Shown here: piece after piece, positions 25,491-33,940 of the stretch
Position numbering within the stretch: the first letter of the stretch is position 1
Layout of the letters: each line of letters opens with the position of its first letter
Source of the DNA: JAVKDP01 sp040222185
Lineage (GTDB): Bacteria; Bacteroidota; Rhodothermia; Balneolales; Balneolaceae
Assembly: GCA_040222185.1 (NCBI GenBank)
Contig: JAVKDP010000051.1
Location: forward strand, 1 to 37,558
Direction: 5' to 3'
Length of the DNA stretch: 37,558 bases
Translations under genes and position numbers: made by a program
The notes under the pieces: model-generated
The model's database searches: none
Seen by the model: the letters and a program-made list of their open reading frames with translations, nothing else
Told to the model about the DNA's origin: nothing

Positions 25491-26183
25491 ATGAAGACTA
25501 CAAAAACGCGCCCGAACATCAATATCATTTACGAAGACAACCACCTCCTGGTAATTGATAAACCAGCCGGTGTCCTTTCCCAGGAAGACAGAACCGGATC
25601 ACCTGATGTTCTCACACTTTGCAAGCAATACATTAAGAAAAAATACAACAAACCGGGTGACGTCTGGCTTGGACTGGTTCACCGTTTAGATCAACCAGTA
25701 AGTGGGCTTATGGTACTGGCTAAAACTTCTAAAGCGGCTTCCAGACTTTCAGAACAGGTACGTAACCGTTCTATTAAGAAAAAGTATTGGGCCTTTGTAT
25801 ATGGCATGACTCCAGAAAGCCAAACGCTAAAACACCACCTGGTTAAAGATGAAAAAGCCAATTTTGTAAAAGCTTATAACTCCTCAAAATCATTTACAAA
25901 ACCTGCAGAGTTAAGTTTTAAGACTGTAAAGCAAAGCAAGGATTATAGTATTGTAGAGATTGATTTGGTTACAGGCCGTCCGCATCAAATCCGAGTTCAA
26001 ATGAACAAAATAGGCTTTCCGCTATGGGGTGATTATAAGTATGGCGAAGCGGATACAGGACCGGGTAAAAGCCTTGGCTTAAGAGCCATAAAGCTTGAGT
26101 TGGTTCATCCTACTAACAAAAAGAAACTACGTTTTGGAACCAAACCTCCAAAACAACAGCCCTGGGATATTTTCGATTATTAA
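25491..26183 (+). CDS. RluA-family pseudouridine synthase
   Basis: A 230-residue RNA pseudouridine synthase of the RluA/RsuA superfamily. The opening IIYEDNHLLVIDKPAGVLSQ (12-31) and the catalytic motif VHRLDQPVSGLMVLAKTS with aspartate D67 (HRLD at 64-67) are clear. KKYWAFVYG and VTGRPHQIRVQM complete the core. There is no N-terminal S4 domain. It isomerises uridine in tRNA or rRNA; which site cannot be told. ATG 25491 is used; TTG 25482 would add three residues. The stop overlaps the next start by one base (TAATG), implying tight co-expression with the methyltransferase. Confidence 0.93.
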   Translation: MKTTKTRPNINIIYEDNHLLVIDKPAGVLSQEDRTGSPDVLTLCKQYIKKKYNKPGDVWLGLVHRLDQPVSGLMVLAKTSKAASRLSEQVRNRSIKKKYWAFVYGMTPESQTLKHHLVKDEKANFVKAYNSSKSFTKPAELSFKTVKQSKDYSIVEIDLVTGRPHQIRVQMNKIGFPLWGDYKYGEADTGPGKSLGLRAIKLELVHPTNKKKLRFGTKPPKQQPWDIFDY

Positions 26184-27058
26184 TGAAGAAAGGTAACATC
26201 TCCTATACCGCAGCATACATTGTGGTAAAGTTTTACGGCCTGACTTTGGATCCAAAAATTGGCAAAAACTTTGATCCGTCTCTGATTGATTTTTACGAGA
26301 AGATGGTCCGGTTTTTACCAAAGCATCTGAGCTGGTACCACAACTCCCTTACCTCTTCTTTCTGGAGAAAGCTGTTCATTTTTTCAGAAGAACTTCTTCT
26401 CCCCGGTGATTTAATGCACATCGTTTGCAGAAAGTATTACATGACTGCATTAGTTGATAAAGCAATCACTGAAGGAGTTGAACAATTTGTAAGCCTTGGT
26501 TCTGGATTCGATCACCTTGGAGCATATGCTTCCTCAAAAGGCGTTCCTTCTTATGAGTTGGATATGGACTTCATGGTTGATCAGAAACAGAAGTTCCTTG
26601 AACATTCCGGACTAGCGAATGAATTTCTACATGTAGCTCCAATAGATGTTATAAAACAGCGCATTCCCGATGTTTTAAAAAAAATGGAGAGTTTTTCTCC
26701 CAATAAGAAAACAGCCTTTATTTGCGAAGGCTTTTTTGATTACCTGCCTCTTCAGACTACTGAAGAAGTACTTGGCGATATAAAATTACTAAACCCTGAT
26801 AATCAACTGATTTCAACCTTCTTCTCGCTGGATGAGCTTAACTGGTTTCACAGACTTTCATTTACTAGCGGAGTTACCCTGGTTGGGGAATCGTTGAAAT
26901 TGCCTTTAAATCGAATGGGTTTTCATGAATTACTTAAAAATACCGGTTTCTCTGTTAGCGAAGAATTCAGTTATGATGATATGAGAAAAGGACTGGTAGA
27001 ACCTTCCGGGATTACACTCCCTGTGTTGAAGGGTTTTTATGTGATGAGTGCTGATTAA
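26183..27058 (+). CDS. Class I methyltransferase, leucine carboxyl methyltransferase-like
   Basis: A 291-residue SAM-dependent methyltransferase. The SAM-binding segment FVSLGSGFDHLGAYA (102-116) and the acidic ELDMDFMVDQKQKFLE (125-140) match the LCM/PPM family, which O-methylates protein or small-molecule carboxyl groups. AFICEGFFDYLPLQTTEEVL is the second hallmark. Many bacterial members act in polyketide or other secondary metabolism, but no such cluster is here. It is translationally coupled to the RluA-type synthase and ends tail to tail with rmuC (4-bp overlap). Substrate unknown. Confidence 0.82.
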   Translation: MKKGNISYTAAYIVVKFYGLTLDPKIGKNFDPSLIDFYEKMVRFLPKHLSWYHNSLTSSFWRKLFIFSEELLLPGDLMHIVCRKYYMTALVDKAITEGVEQFVSLGSGFDHLGAYASSKGVPSYELDMDFMVDQKQKFLEHSGLANEFLHVAPIDVIKQRIPDVLKKMESFSPNKKTAFICEGFFDYLPLQTTEEVLGDIKLLNPDNQLISTFFSLDELNWFHRLSFTSGVTLVGESLKLPLNRMGFHELLKNTGFSVSEEFSYDDMRKGLVEPSGITLPVLKGFYVMSAD

Positions 27059-28368
27059 TCTTCTTCTAGTCTTGAAACAGAATCAGGTAATTTTTTGGAT
27101 GCTTTAGCTCCCAGTTTCTTCAACATCTCTGCCTGCCTTACCAGGTTTCCTGAACCTTCACTTAATCGGGATCGTGCTTCATCATAGCTTTTTTGGGTTT
27201 GCCTGATTCGATCTCCAACCTGATCCATACTTTCTACAAAGCCTACGAATTTATCGTACAAAGCGCCGCCTCTCTGGGCAATTTCCAGAGCGTTCTTGTT
27301 TTGATATTCCTGTTTCCAGACACTGTCTATGGTAGCTAAAGTAGCAAGTAATGTTGATGGGCTTACGATAACGATATTCAGATCAAACGCTTCATAGTAC
27401 AGATTTGGGTCAGCTTGTAAGGCTGCACCAAAGGCTGATTCAATAGGTACAAAAAGCAGTACAAAATCCGGGCTTCTGTCACCATGGATATGCTGATAAT
27501 TCTTTTCGCTAAGCCCTTTTACATGCGTTCTGATAGACGAAACGTGCTTTTTGAGAAAACTCTGGCCCTCCTCTGTGTCATCTGCTGATGAGTAACGCTC
27601 ATAATCAGTCAGGGATACTTTTGAATCTACTATAAGAAACTTCTCATCTGGTAAGTGCACTACAACATCAGGCTGTAATCTCCGGCCCTCTTCTGTAGTA
27701 GTGCTTTGCTGGACTTCGTATTCACGCCCTTTAGTAAGCCCTGATTTTTCTAATATCCGTTCCAGGATAACTTCACCCCAATTTCCCTGGGCTTTGCTAT
27801 CTCCTTTTAGGGCTTTAGTCAGGTTCTTGGCATCGTCACTCATCTTTTGGTTCATCTCAGCCATTTGTCTGATTTGCTCTTTTAGAGTCGCTCGCTGCTT
27901 GTTCTCTTCGTTATAAGTATCCTCTACTTTTTTCTTGAACTCTTCGAGTTTCAATCCAAGCGGATTCAGTAATTGATCCAGGCTTTCTTTGTTCTGTTTG
28001 GTGAATTTTTCAGATTTCTCATCCAGGATTTTATTTGCCAGGTTCTCAAACTGGTCTTTCAGTTGATCCTGCATAGCTGCCAGCTCTTCTTTTTGATCAG
28101 TCAGTTTTTCCTGGAGTGCCGAATATTCAGCTTTCAACCCTGCCAATTGACGATCCAGCTCACTCTTTTCATCTCGCTCCTTTCGAAGCTCATCTTCTTT
28201 CTCCTTTTGAGACTGTTCAAGCTTTACTTCTGACTCTTTAAGTTGGCTTTCTAAACTTGAATTCCGCTCTTCTAGTCTTGAAGACTCGGATTTAGATTTA
28301 AAATGAGCAATAAAAAAACCAGCTACTGCTCCTAGTAAAATCCCGACAATGGCGAGGGTGTATTCCAT
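27055..28368 (-). CDS. rmuC: DNA recombination protein RmuC
   Basis: A 437-residue RmuC protein, a putative nuclease that limits inversions at inverted repeats. The N-terminal membrane segment (TLAIVGILLGAVAGFFIAHF) is followed by a long coiled coil (about 28-175, rich in Glu/Lys/Gln/Leu) and then the RmuC nuclease-like domain: GNWGEVILERILEKSGL, LIVDSKVSLTDYERY, LFVPIESAFGAAL and SPSTLLATLATIDSVWKQE. It starts at ATG 28368. The alpha/beta hydrolase stop lies 7 bp before, so the two are in one transcription unit. Its presence in a genome with long palindromic repeats is noteworthy but only coincidental evidence. Confidence 0.95.
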   Translation of the reverse strand: MEYTLAIVGILLGAVAGFFIAHFKSKSESSRLEERNSSLESQLKESEVKLEQSQKEKEDELRKERDEKSELDRQLAGLKAEYSALQEKLTDQKEELAAMQDQLKDQFENLANKILDEKSEKFTKQNKESLDQLLNPLGLKLEEFKKKVEDTYNEENKQRATLKEQIRQMAEMNQKMSDDAKNLTKALKGDSKAQGNWGEVILERILEKSGLTKGREYEVQQSTTTEEGRRLQPDVVVHLPDEKFLIVDSKVSLTDYERYSSADDTEEGQSFLKKHVSSIRTHVKGLSEKNYQHIHGDRSPDFVLLFVPIESAFGAALQADPNLYYEAFDLNIVIVSPSTLLATLATIDSVWKQEYQNKNALEIAQRGGALYDKFVGFVESMDQVGDRIRQTQKSYDEARSRLSEGSGNLVRQAEMLKKLGAKASKKLPDSVSRLEED

Positions 28369-28375
28369 ATTCTCC

Positions 28376-29191
28376 TTACTTCCTTGCTAAAATCTCTGGT
28401 ACTTTTGTTGATAGTTCGGCATTCCGATAAATCCCATTATGCCCCTGATTTTCTATTATGAAATATTGATCCGTCTCTTTCAACTTATCCTTCAGGTGAA
28501 TAGACCTATCTATTGGTAGTACTTCATCCTCACCGGCATAAAAAATGGTAATGGGCTCATCAATCTTTGGGAGAGCAAGATCAGTTCTGAGTGGATATCT
28601 AACCAAAAAAGTGGGTAAAAAAGGATAGGAAGCATTCTTCATATCAACCATGCTGTAGTAGGGAGTCCAGATCATCACTCCTTTTGGATCGTTTTCAGCT
28701 GCAACCAAAGCAGCCACTCCGGAACCCATCGAATAACCTACAATGAATATGTTCTCTTCATCGTATTCTTTCTTCATTTCAGAGTACACTACTTTCATAT
28801 CTCCAACAAGATCATCTTCATCTTCAAGATCTCCTGTGCTTTGTCCAAAACCACGGTAATCAGGATAAATGACGTCATATCCTTCATTCATAAAGAGCTC
28901 AAACTTTGTGACATCCGTATCGTTATTTCCTGCGTTTCCGTGATAGTAAATCACCAGCCCTTTGGATGAATCCGGGACTTTGGCGTGAATTGCATGAATC
29001 CGTGCTTCATCCCCTATTTGGAAATAGCGTTCTTCAAAGTCGAACGGGTAATTATATGTATGCCCGGTTTCAAGCAGGTGCGGTTTGAATAGAATTGCAT
29101 TCTGAATATTGTAGAAATAGATACAAACCCCGATATATAGCAGCCCTATTGTTATAGATGTACTGAATAGTGTTTTCTTGAATTTTCCCAT
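28376..29191 (-). CDS. Membrane-anchored alpha/beta hydrolase
   Basis: A 271-residue serine hydrolase of the ABHD12/17-like type. One N-terminal membrane segment (about 8-27) leads into the core: oxyanion HGNAGNN (84-90), DYRGFGQSTG (111-120), nucleophile S154 in GYSMGSG, acid D222 in AGEDEVLP, and histidine H251 in NQGHNG. The full triad is visible. These enzymes hydrolyse lipid or thioester bonds; the substrate is unknown. It starts at ATG 29191 and lies 47 bp downstream of the Opu fusion, so it may be in the same transcript. Confidence 0.86.
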   Translation of the reverse strand: MGKFKKTLFSTSITIGLLYIGVCIYFYNIQNAILFKPHLLETGHTYNYPFDFEERYFQIGDEARIHAIHAKVPDSSKGLVIYYHGNAGNNDTDVTKFELFMNEGYDVIYPDYRGFGQSTGDLEDEDDLVGDMKVVYSEMKKEYDEENIFIVGYSMGSGVAALVAAENDPKGVMIWTPYYSMVDMKNASYPFLPTFLVRYPLRTDLALPKIDEPITIFYAGEDEVLPIDRSIHLKDKLKETDQYFIIENQGHNGIYRNAELSTKVPEILARK

Positions 29192-29238
29192 GGCTGATAA
29201 TAGTGATTTTGAAAGGGGTTTTCACCGGGTATTTTGAT

Positions 29239-30714
29239 CTAGTGTTTTACATACACCCTTTCAATCAGATCAAACACAGCCTGTACGAGAAGAGCCAGTA
29301 ATGCTGCCGGAATTGCACCCTGTAGTATGAGAGAGGTGTCGTCTAACCTAATGCCCGTTAAAATGGGCTGTCCGTAACCTCCCGCTCCAATTAAAGCTCC
29401 AAGCGTTGCCGTACCTACATTGATAACTGCTGATGTTTTGATCCCTGCCAGAATCGTAGGTAACGCCAATGGCAATTCAATCTTTTTAAGAATAATGGAG
29501 TTTGGAAGTCCCAGGGCATAAGCCGATTCCATAATAGGAACAGGAATATTTTTGATCCCTGCATGCGTATTACGCACAATTGGGAGCAAACTATACAGAA
29601 ACAATGCTGCCATTGCCGGAACTGCTCCTATTCCCAGTAATGGAATCATAAATACTAACAAAGCCAAAGAAGGAATAGTCTGAAGAACTCCTACAGCCCC
29701 AATCACAGCACTTTCAATAGCTTCTATTTTTACTGCTAACACTCCCAAAGGAATAGCAACCACGATCGCAAGTCCCAGGGATATTCCAACAAGATACAAG
29801 TGCCCTAATGTATTAATCCAAAGCTTTGTCCAGATACTTTCAGTCTCAACTACAGTTTGTATTTCCAGTTGTCTTTTAATGAAGGCAGAGGCTACTTCAG
29901 CATCTGAGTTACCTTCCAGTTTAACTGCAGCATTCATCGCCACCATATCATCATCAGGAATCGAACCTTCAAGTGACTCCAGCGTCTGAATATATTCCGG
30001 AAACTTTTCAGCCAAATCCATACGGTAAAGGAAAACAGCTTCATATCTTGGGAAGAACCCATTGTCATCTTCCAGCGTTTTTAGATCGTAGTATTCAATT
30101 TCTGCATCGGTAGAATACAAATCGATTACATCTATGTTTCCGGCTTCGAGGCCACGGTACGACAAATCATGATCCATACCCAAAACATTTGCTGAGGCTA
30201 AATTATAAACCGGGCCCAACCCTACCCAACCATCAGCACGATCGAGGAATTCATTTGTAAAACCATAGCTTAGTTCCGGATGATCCTTTAAATCGGATAT
30301 TTTTTCTATCCCAAGATTCTCTGCTTTTGAACTAATCATTCCCAGGGCATAGGTATTGTTGAATCCCAGTGAGTTGGTAGCAATTACATCGAATTCCGCT
30401 AACGCCTCATTCAATTCCTGCATCCCGTTAATCTCCGGATTTCTAAGAATTTCCTGGATCAGAGTTCCTGTATATTCCGGATATACATCAATCTCTCCTT
30501 TTAGTAATGCATTCCATAAAATTCGCGTGCCTCCCAGTTGCTCAAAAAATTCAGTTTCTATCCCCTGTACTTCAGATATCTGCGTAGCAACCTGCCCCAA
30601 TATTACTGACTCAGTAAATAGCTTCGAACCAACTTTAACCTTTTCTTGTCCTTGAGTGTTTGTTGTTGCTAAGCTAGCAATTAATAAAAAAGCACTAACG
30701 GTTATCACTTTCAT
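29239..30714 (-). CDS. Osmoprotectant ABC transporter, substrate-binding/permease fusion
   Basis: A 491-residue fusion. A signal peptide (residues 1 to about 22) is followed by an OpuAC/OsmX-like binding domain to about 275 (VGSKLFTESVILGQVATQI, FEQLGGTRILWNALLKGEID, YPEYTGTLIQE) and then an OpuAB-type permease with about six membrane segments and the EAA-like loop SAYALGLPNSIILKKIELPL. The family imports glycine betaine, choline or related compatible solutes. The order binding domain then permease is the reverse of many Gram-positive OpuABC fusions. The ATG at 30714 overlaps the ATPase stop by 4 bp. Confidence 0.92.
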   Translation of the reverse strand: MKVITVSAFLLIASLATTNTQGQEKVKVGSKLFTESVILGQVATQISEVQGIETEFFEQLGGTRILWNALLKGEIDVYPEYTGTLIQEILRNPEINGMQELNEALAEFDVIATNSLGFNNTYALGMISSKAENLGIEKISDLKDHPELSYGFTNEFLDRADGWVGLGPVYNLASANVLGMDHDLSYRGLEAGNIDVIDLYSTDAEIEYYDLKTLEDDNGFFPRYEAVFLYRMDLAEKFPEYIQTLESLEGSIPDDDMVAMNAAVKLEGNSDAEVASAFIKRQLEIQTVVETESIWTKLWINTLGHLYLVGISLGLAIVVAIPLGVLAVKIEAIESAVIGAVGVLQTIPSLALLVFMIPLLGIGAVPAMAALFLYSLLPIVRNTHAGIKNIPVPIMESAYALGLPNSIILKKIELPLALPTILAGIKTSAVINVGTATLGALIGAGGYGQPILTGIRLDDTSLILQGAIPAALLALLVQAVFDLIERVYVKH

Positions 30715-31454
30715 AGCTCAATCTCCGAAAGAGGACTTCTTTGTGCTGTGATAAACTGCTCTACAAACTCATTGGCTGGCTTTTTTAATATTTCCTGGAT
30801 ACTTCCTTCCTGCTCAATCCTCCCTTCTTTCATCAATACTATAGAATCACCTAAATAAGCAGCTTCTCCCAGGTCATGAGTAACCAGCAGTACCGTTTTA
30901 TTTAAAGCGGTAAAAATCTCTCTTAGGTCCGTCTGGAGTTCATACCTGACCAAAGGGTCAATTGAACCCAGGGGCTCGTCTAAGAGCAAAATTTCCGGAT
31001 CCAACATTAAGGCCCTTATTAAGCCAATGCGTTGTTGCTGGCCACCGGAAAGTTCACCGGGCAAACGGTTCAACATAGTTGGATTTATCTTGGTAAGTGC
31101 TGCCATTTCTTCAATTCTTGTATTGGTTTTAGCTTCATCCCAGCCCAAATAACCAGTAACTAACGAACAATTCTGCCTGACTGAAAGGTGCGGAAATAAT
31201 CCTCCTTTCTGGATTACATACCCCATCTTTCTACGAAGTTCCAATACGTTGGTGGTAGTAAGTTCCTCTCCTGAAATATGAACTGAGCCTGAATCTTTTG
31301 GGATGAGTCCCATTACCATACGCAGTAAGGTAGATTTCCCGCACCCACTTGGCCCAATTAAAGAAACAGCTTTCCCCTTTTGTATTGAAAGGGAAAAATC
31401 GTTTACAACCTTTTTGGAGTCATATGATTTTGTAAGCGATTGAATTGAAACCAT
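30711..31454 (-). CDS. Osmoprotectant ABC transporter ATP-binding protein
   Basis: A 247-residue OpuCA/OpuBA-like ATPase: Walker A GPSGCGKST (34-42), Q-loop VIQKGGLFPHLSV, signature LSGGQQQR, Walker B ILLLDEPLGSIDPLVR, switch THDLGEAAYLGD. It lacks the C-terminal CBS pair that senses ionic strength in OpuA of Lactococcus and Bacillus, so osmotic gating must come from elsewhere. It is the first gene of the operon. Its ATG (31454) is only 46 bp from the first repeat of the 31501-31999 array, so the array sits where the promoter or operator would lie. Confidence 0.93.
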   Translation of the reverse strand: MVSIQSLTKSYDSKKVVNDFSLSIQKGKAVSLIGPSGCGKSTLLRMVMGLIPKDSGSVHISGEELTTTNVLELRRKMGYVIQKGGLFPHLSVRQNCSLVTGYLGWDEAKTNTRIEEMAALTKINPTMLNRLPGELSGGQQQRIGLIRALMLDPEILLLDEPLGSIDPLVRYELQTDLREIFTALNKTVLLVTHDLGEAAYLGDSIVLMKEGRIEQEGSIQEILKKPANEFVEQFITAQRSPLSEIEL

Positions 31455-31500
31455 TGTGGAATGTAATACAAACTCAGGATTCTTTTAAGAAACAAAGTTT

Positions 31501-31999
31501 GTTATTGCGAGGAGGCTGGTGATTATAACCAAAGTAGAATCCTTTCGACGAAGCAATCTCATGAACAGACTCAGAAGTGTTGATAAGGAGATCACCGCGT
31601 CGAGGGATTCATAAACCAAAACTCAACTCTCGGCTCCTCGCGATGACATCAGCAGACATAGAAAAAACATAGCCCGACATTGCGAGGAGGCTGGTGATTA
31701 TAACCAAAGCAGGATCCTTTCGACGAAGCAATCTCATGAACAGACTCAGAAGTGTTGATAAGGAGATCGCCACGTCGATGTGTTCAGAAACCCAAACTCG
31801 ATGTTATCCTCCTCGCGATGACATCAGCAGACATAGAAAAAACATAGCCCGTCATTGCGAGGAGGCTGGTAATTATAACCAAAGCAGAATCCTTTCGATG
31901 AAGCAGTCTCATGGAACAGATTCAGAAGCGTTGATAAGGAGATCGCCGTGTCGAAAAGTTCATAAACCAAAACTCAACTCTCGGCTCCTCGCGATGACA
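31501..31999. repeat. Array A: three copies of a ~148-bp imperfect-palindrome repeat
   Basis: Copies lie at 31501-31648, 31676-31823 and 31851-31999, an exact 175-bp period made by a shared 27-bp spacer that begins TCAGCAGACATAG. Each starts GTCATTGCGAGGAG or a close variant and ends with CTCCTCGCGATGACA, forming a 14-bp near-perfect inverted repeat. A second inner pair, CGACGAAGCAATCTC against GAGATCGCCACGTCG, mirrors it. No reading frame is conserved through the copies. The array fills the 560-bp gap 31455-32014 between the pilin-like operon and the Opu operon. Confidence 0.9.
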
Positions 32000-32014
32000 G
32001 GAAGGTAATTTTAC

Positions 32015-33340
32015 TTAAATGCCAGCACTAACTTGACTATTAGTGCTCTCAATATCTTTATCTTTCCAGTACACAATTGAAAATACACTCTCACGGGGAA
32101 ATGCCGGAGGAACAGATGAAGCTAACCTCGTATCGTATTCATAGTTTTTGAGATAACCCGATACAGCACCACTTCCTCCAAAAGTACCAACTGGTCCCCG
32201 GTGCCTTTGTACCAGACCTCCAAGAAGATTTAAGTCTCCTCTAAGCCCGGATTGATAATTTTCTACTGTAAAAGAGCTGCCTAAAGCCAGGATCGAAGCC
32301 TGAAGGTTTAGATCAGTTGTTCCGTTATCTCTGTGTGCATTAACATCAATCTCTACATCTCCTTCACTCACTATTCCTAACAAATCATTTGAATTCGGGT
32401 TTGACCTGGGGTCATCTGAATATTCAATATCTCCACTTATAGTGACCTTTCGTTCTGAATGAAGTGTTACCTGACCAGCCACGGTTCCTTTAGTAGTGAT
32501 TTCTTTACTTGAAGAAATGATCCCGTTAAAAGAGCTTAAATTCAGTTCAACCGGGCTTCCTACTAATCTGCCCCTTCTATTGTATTCTGATATCAATACT
32601 TTGCCAACTGTATTCCCAAAGCTTTGTTCAGTAAAAAATTCAACCTCAATAGCATTGGTATATGTCAATCCACCAGTACTTGCAGCACTGGTTAGTTTTC
32701 CAATTTCATAGCTAGTTGGTGTTGGCCTTGTAGGAGCATTAAAATTGGTACCTCCAAGAAAATTAGGATCTGCCCCAAAAGAGCTATGTGCGTGATATTC
32801 TTCAGGTGCTGTTACAAGTCCATTAAACGTAGGACTCCCGGCAATCTTGAAGAACTCGTTAGTGTGTATCGGCCCACTTAACTCATCCTGGCTAAAGAAA
32901 AAGATGTCTGATCCCTGGGCTGAAATTTCGCTCTCTGTGAAATAAGAGAACTTGGAAAAAGAGTCACGTCTTAATAACACTTCAGTAGCAATAGTAATAT
33001 CCTCAAAAGTTGATTCGCTGTAGAGTAATACCTGGTACTCATCCCAGTTATCAACGCTTATGCCGTTCGGAAACTGGCTACTGCTTTCATTAAACGTCCA
33101 AAGTGTTCCAGCCCCTGGTAAGTTTCCATCTGATTGAATACTTCCGGTCCAGTTGTTATCTCTTTTCAGTTTTTCTACCGCATTGTCTATCAAAGAACTT
33201 GTTAAATTCCTGGCTTGCTGAGCTTTGAAATACTCTGCATTCCTTGCCGGGGCTGCAGAATTGGCTCTTCTGATATTAAGCTGGATAATGCTGGTAATAA
33301 TAATAAGCCCGCTCACTGTTAATAATAATCCTCTTCCCAT
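32015..33340 (-). CDS. PilX-like / DUF4900-like exported protein (minor-pilin role suspected)
   Basis: A 441-residue protein with one N-terminal hydrophobic helix (MGRGLLLTVSGLIIITSIIQ) and then SAAPARNAEYFKAQQARNLT, a pattern like the first helix of PilX-type minor pilins. The remainder is a large beta-rich domain containing LSGPIHTNEFFKI, VTLHSERKVTISGDIEYSDD and LQASILALGSSFTVENY, resembling DUF4900, proteins with repeated strand ladders. The usual prepilin cleavage motif (Gly before FTLIE) is not seen. It is the last and largest gene of a three-gene unit, 13 bp after the PilW-like gene. Surface exposure at a pilus-like fibre tip is an inference from order and topology. Confidence 0.68.
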   Translation of the reverse strand: MGRGLLLTVSGLIIITSIIQLNIRRANSAAPARNAEYFKAQQARNLTSSLIDNAVEKLKRDNNWTGSIQSDGNLPGAGTLWTFNESSSQFPNGISVDNWDEYQVLLYSESTFEDITIATEVLLRRDSFSKFSYFTESEISAQGSDIFFFSQDELSGPIHTNEFFKIAGSPTFNGLVTAPEEYHAHSSFGADPNFLGGTNFNAPTRPTPTSYEIGKLTSAASTGGLTYTNAIEVEFFTEQSFGNTVGKVLISEYNRRGRLVGSPVELNLSSFNGIISSSKEITTKGTVAGQVTLHSERKVTISGDIEYSDDPRSNPNSNDLLGIVSEGDVEIDVNAHRDNGTTDLNLQASILALGSSFTVENYQSGLRGDLNLLGGLVQRHRGPVGTFGGSGAVSGYLKNYEYDTRLASSVPPAFPRESVFSIVYWKDKDIESTNSQVSAGI

Positions 33341-33353
33341 GATCTTTCCTCGG

Positions 33354-33938
33354 TTAGAATGGTAAATTTAAATTGCTTGGTATAAAGACCCTTTTCCAAA
33401 CGGAACGGTAGTACATCTCTTCCCCGGATATTGATGTCCGGTAAGGGTCTGGTGATTCGATAATAATTTCTACTTCCACGTGCTTGGTGACAGCTTTATT
33501 CGTTGTCAAGGAGCCATCCGCAGCGTAATAGTCAATATTGAAATAAGATACCGGGATTCGGGTTTCTCCTGTTGTTGAGACACCGACCGGCCCTGTTCTT
33601 TTTAAATAATAATCGTTCGGGTTCCTTGTATTCAGAACGGGATCGGTTAAATCCCAAACCCATCGAACGGTAGTGGTATCCAGTCCGTCATTGTCATAAA
33701 TGTCTCCGATAAAGCTAAAATCGGTACTTCCTATAGAAATAATGGGGTTCACCGGCGCTCTGAAGCCAATCTTGTTGAAATCGTTCGATAGAATTTCAAC
33801 GGTTTCGTTCAAGCGGTTTTGGTTTATAGAACCCAGAGTGGACTCCAGGGAATTTGTATTCACCAACCGGGTAAAGCTCAATATTGAGATTAATAAAATC
33901 CCGCCTACCAATGTGCTTGTTATGATTCCGATATTCAT
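33354..33938 (-). CDS. PilW-like pseudopilin without a canonical leader
   Basis: A 194-residue protein. The N terminus MNIGIITSTLVGGILLISIL is a hydrophobic helix, followed by NRLNETVEILSNDFNKIGFR, closely matching the PilW arrangement in which an amphipathic helix ends in a RDLRxAGF-like motif. The rest is a beta-rich pilin-type head. There is no GFTLxE processing site. The stop is 13 bp before the DUF4900-like gene, and it begins 2 bp after the PilV-like gene. Position, size and the NDFNKIGF element support a minor pilin/pseudopilin; homology searches would be needed for certainty. Confidence 0.62.
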   Translation of the reverse strand: MNIGIITSTLVGGILLISILSFTRLVNTNSLESTLGSINQNRLNETVEILSNDFNKIGFRAPVNPIISIGSTDFSFIGDIYDNDGLDTTTVRWVWDLTDPVLNTRNPNDYYLKRTGPVGVSTTGETRIPVSYFNIDYYAADGSLTTNKAVTKHVEVEIIIESPDPYRTSISGEEMYYRSVWKRVFIPSNLNLPF

Positions 33939-33940
33939 GG

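Noticed and set aside
31694..32008. A 104-codon open frame running through array A
   Set aside because: It reads through repeat copies that also form palindromes, its protein is of low-complexity arginine/serine type, and the frame is not kept in the other copies.
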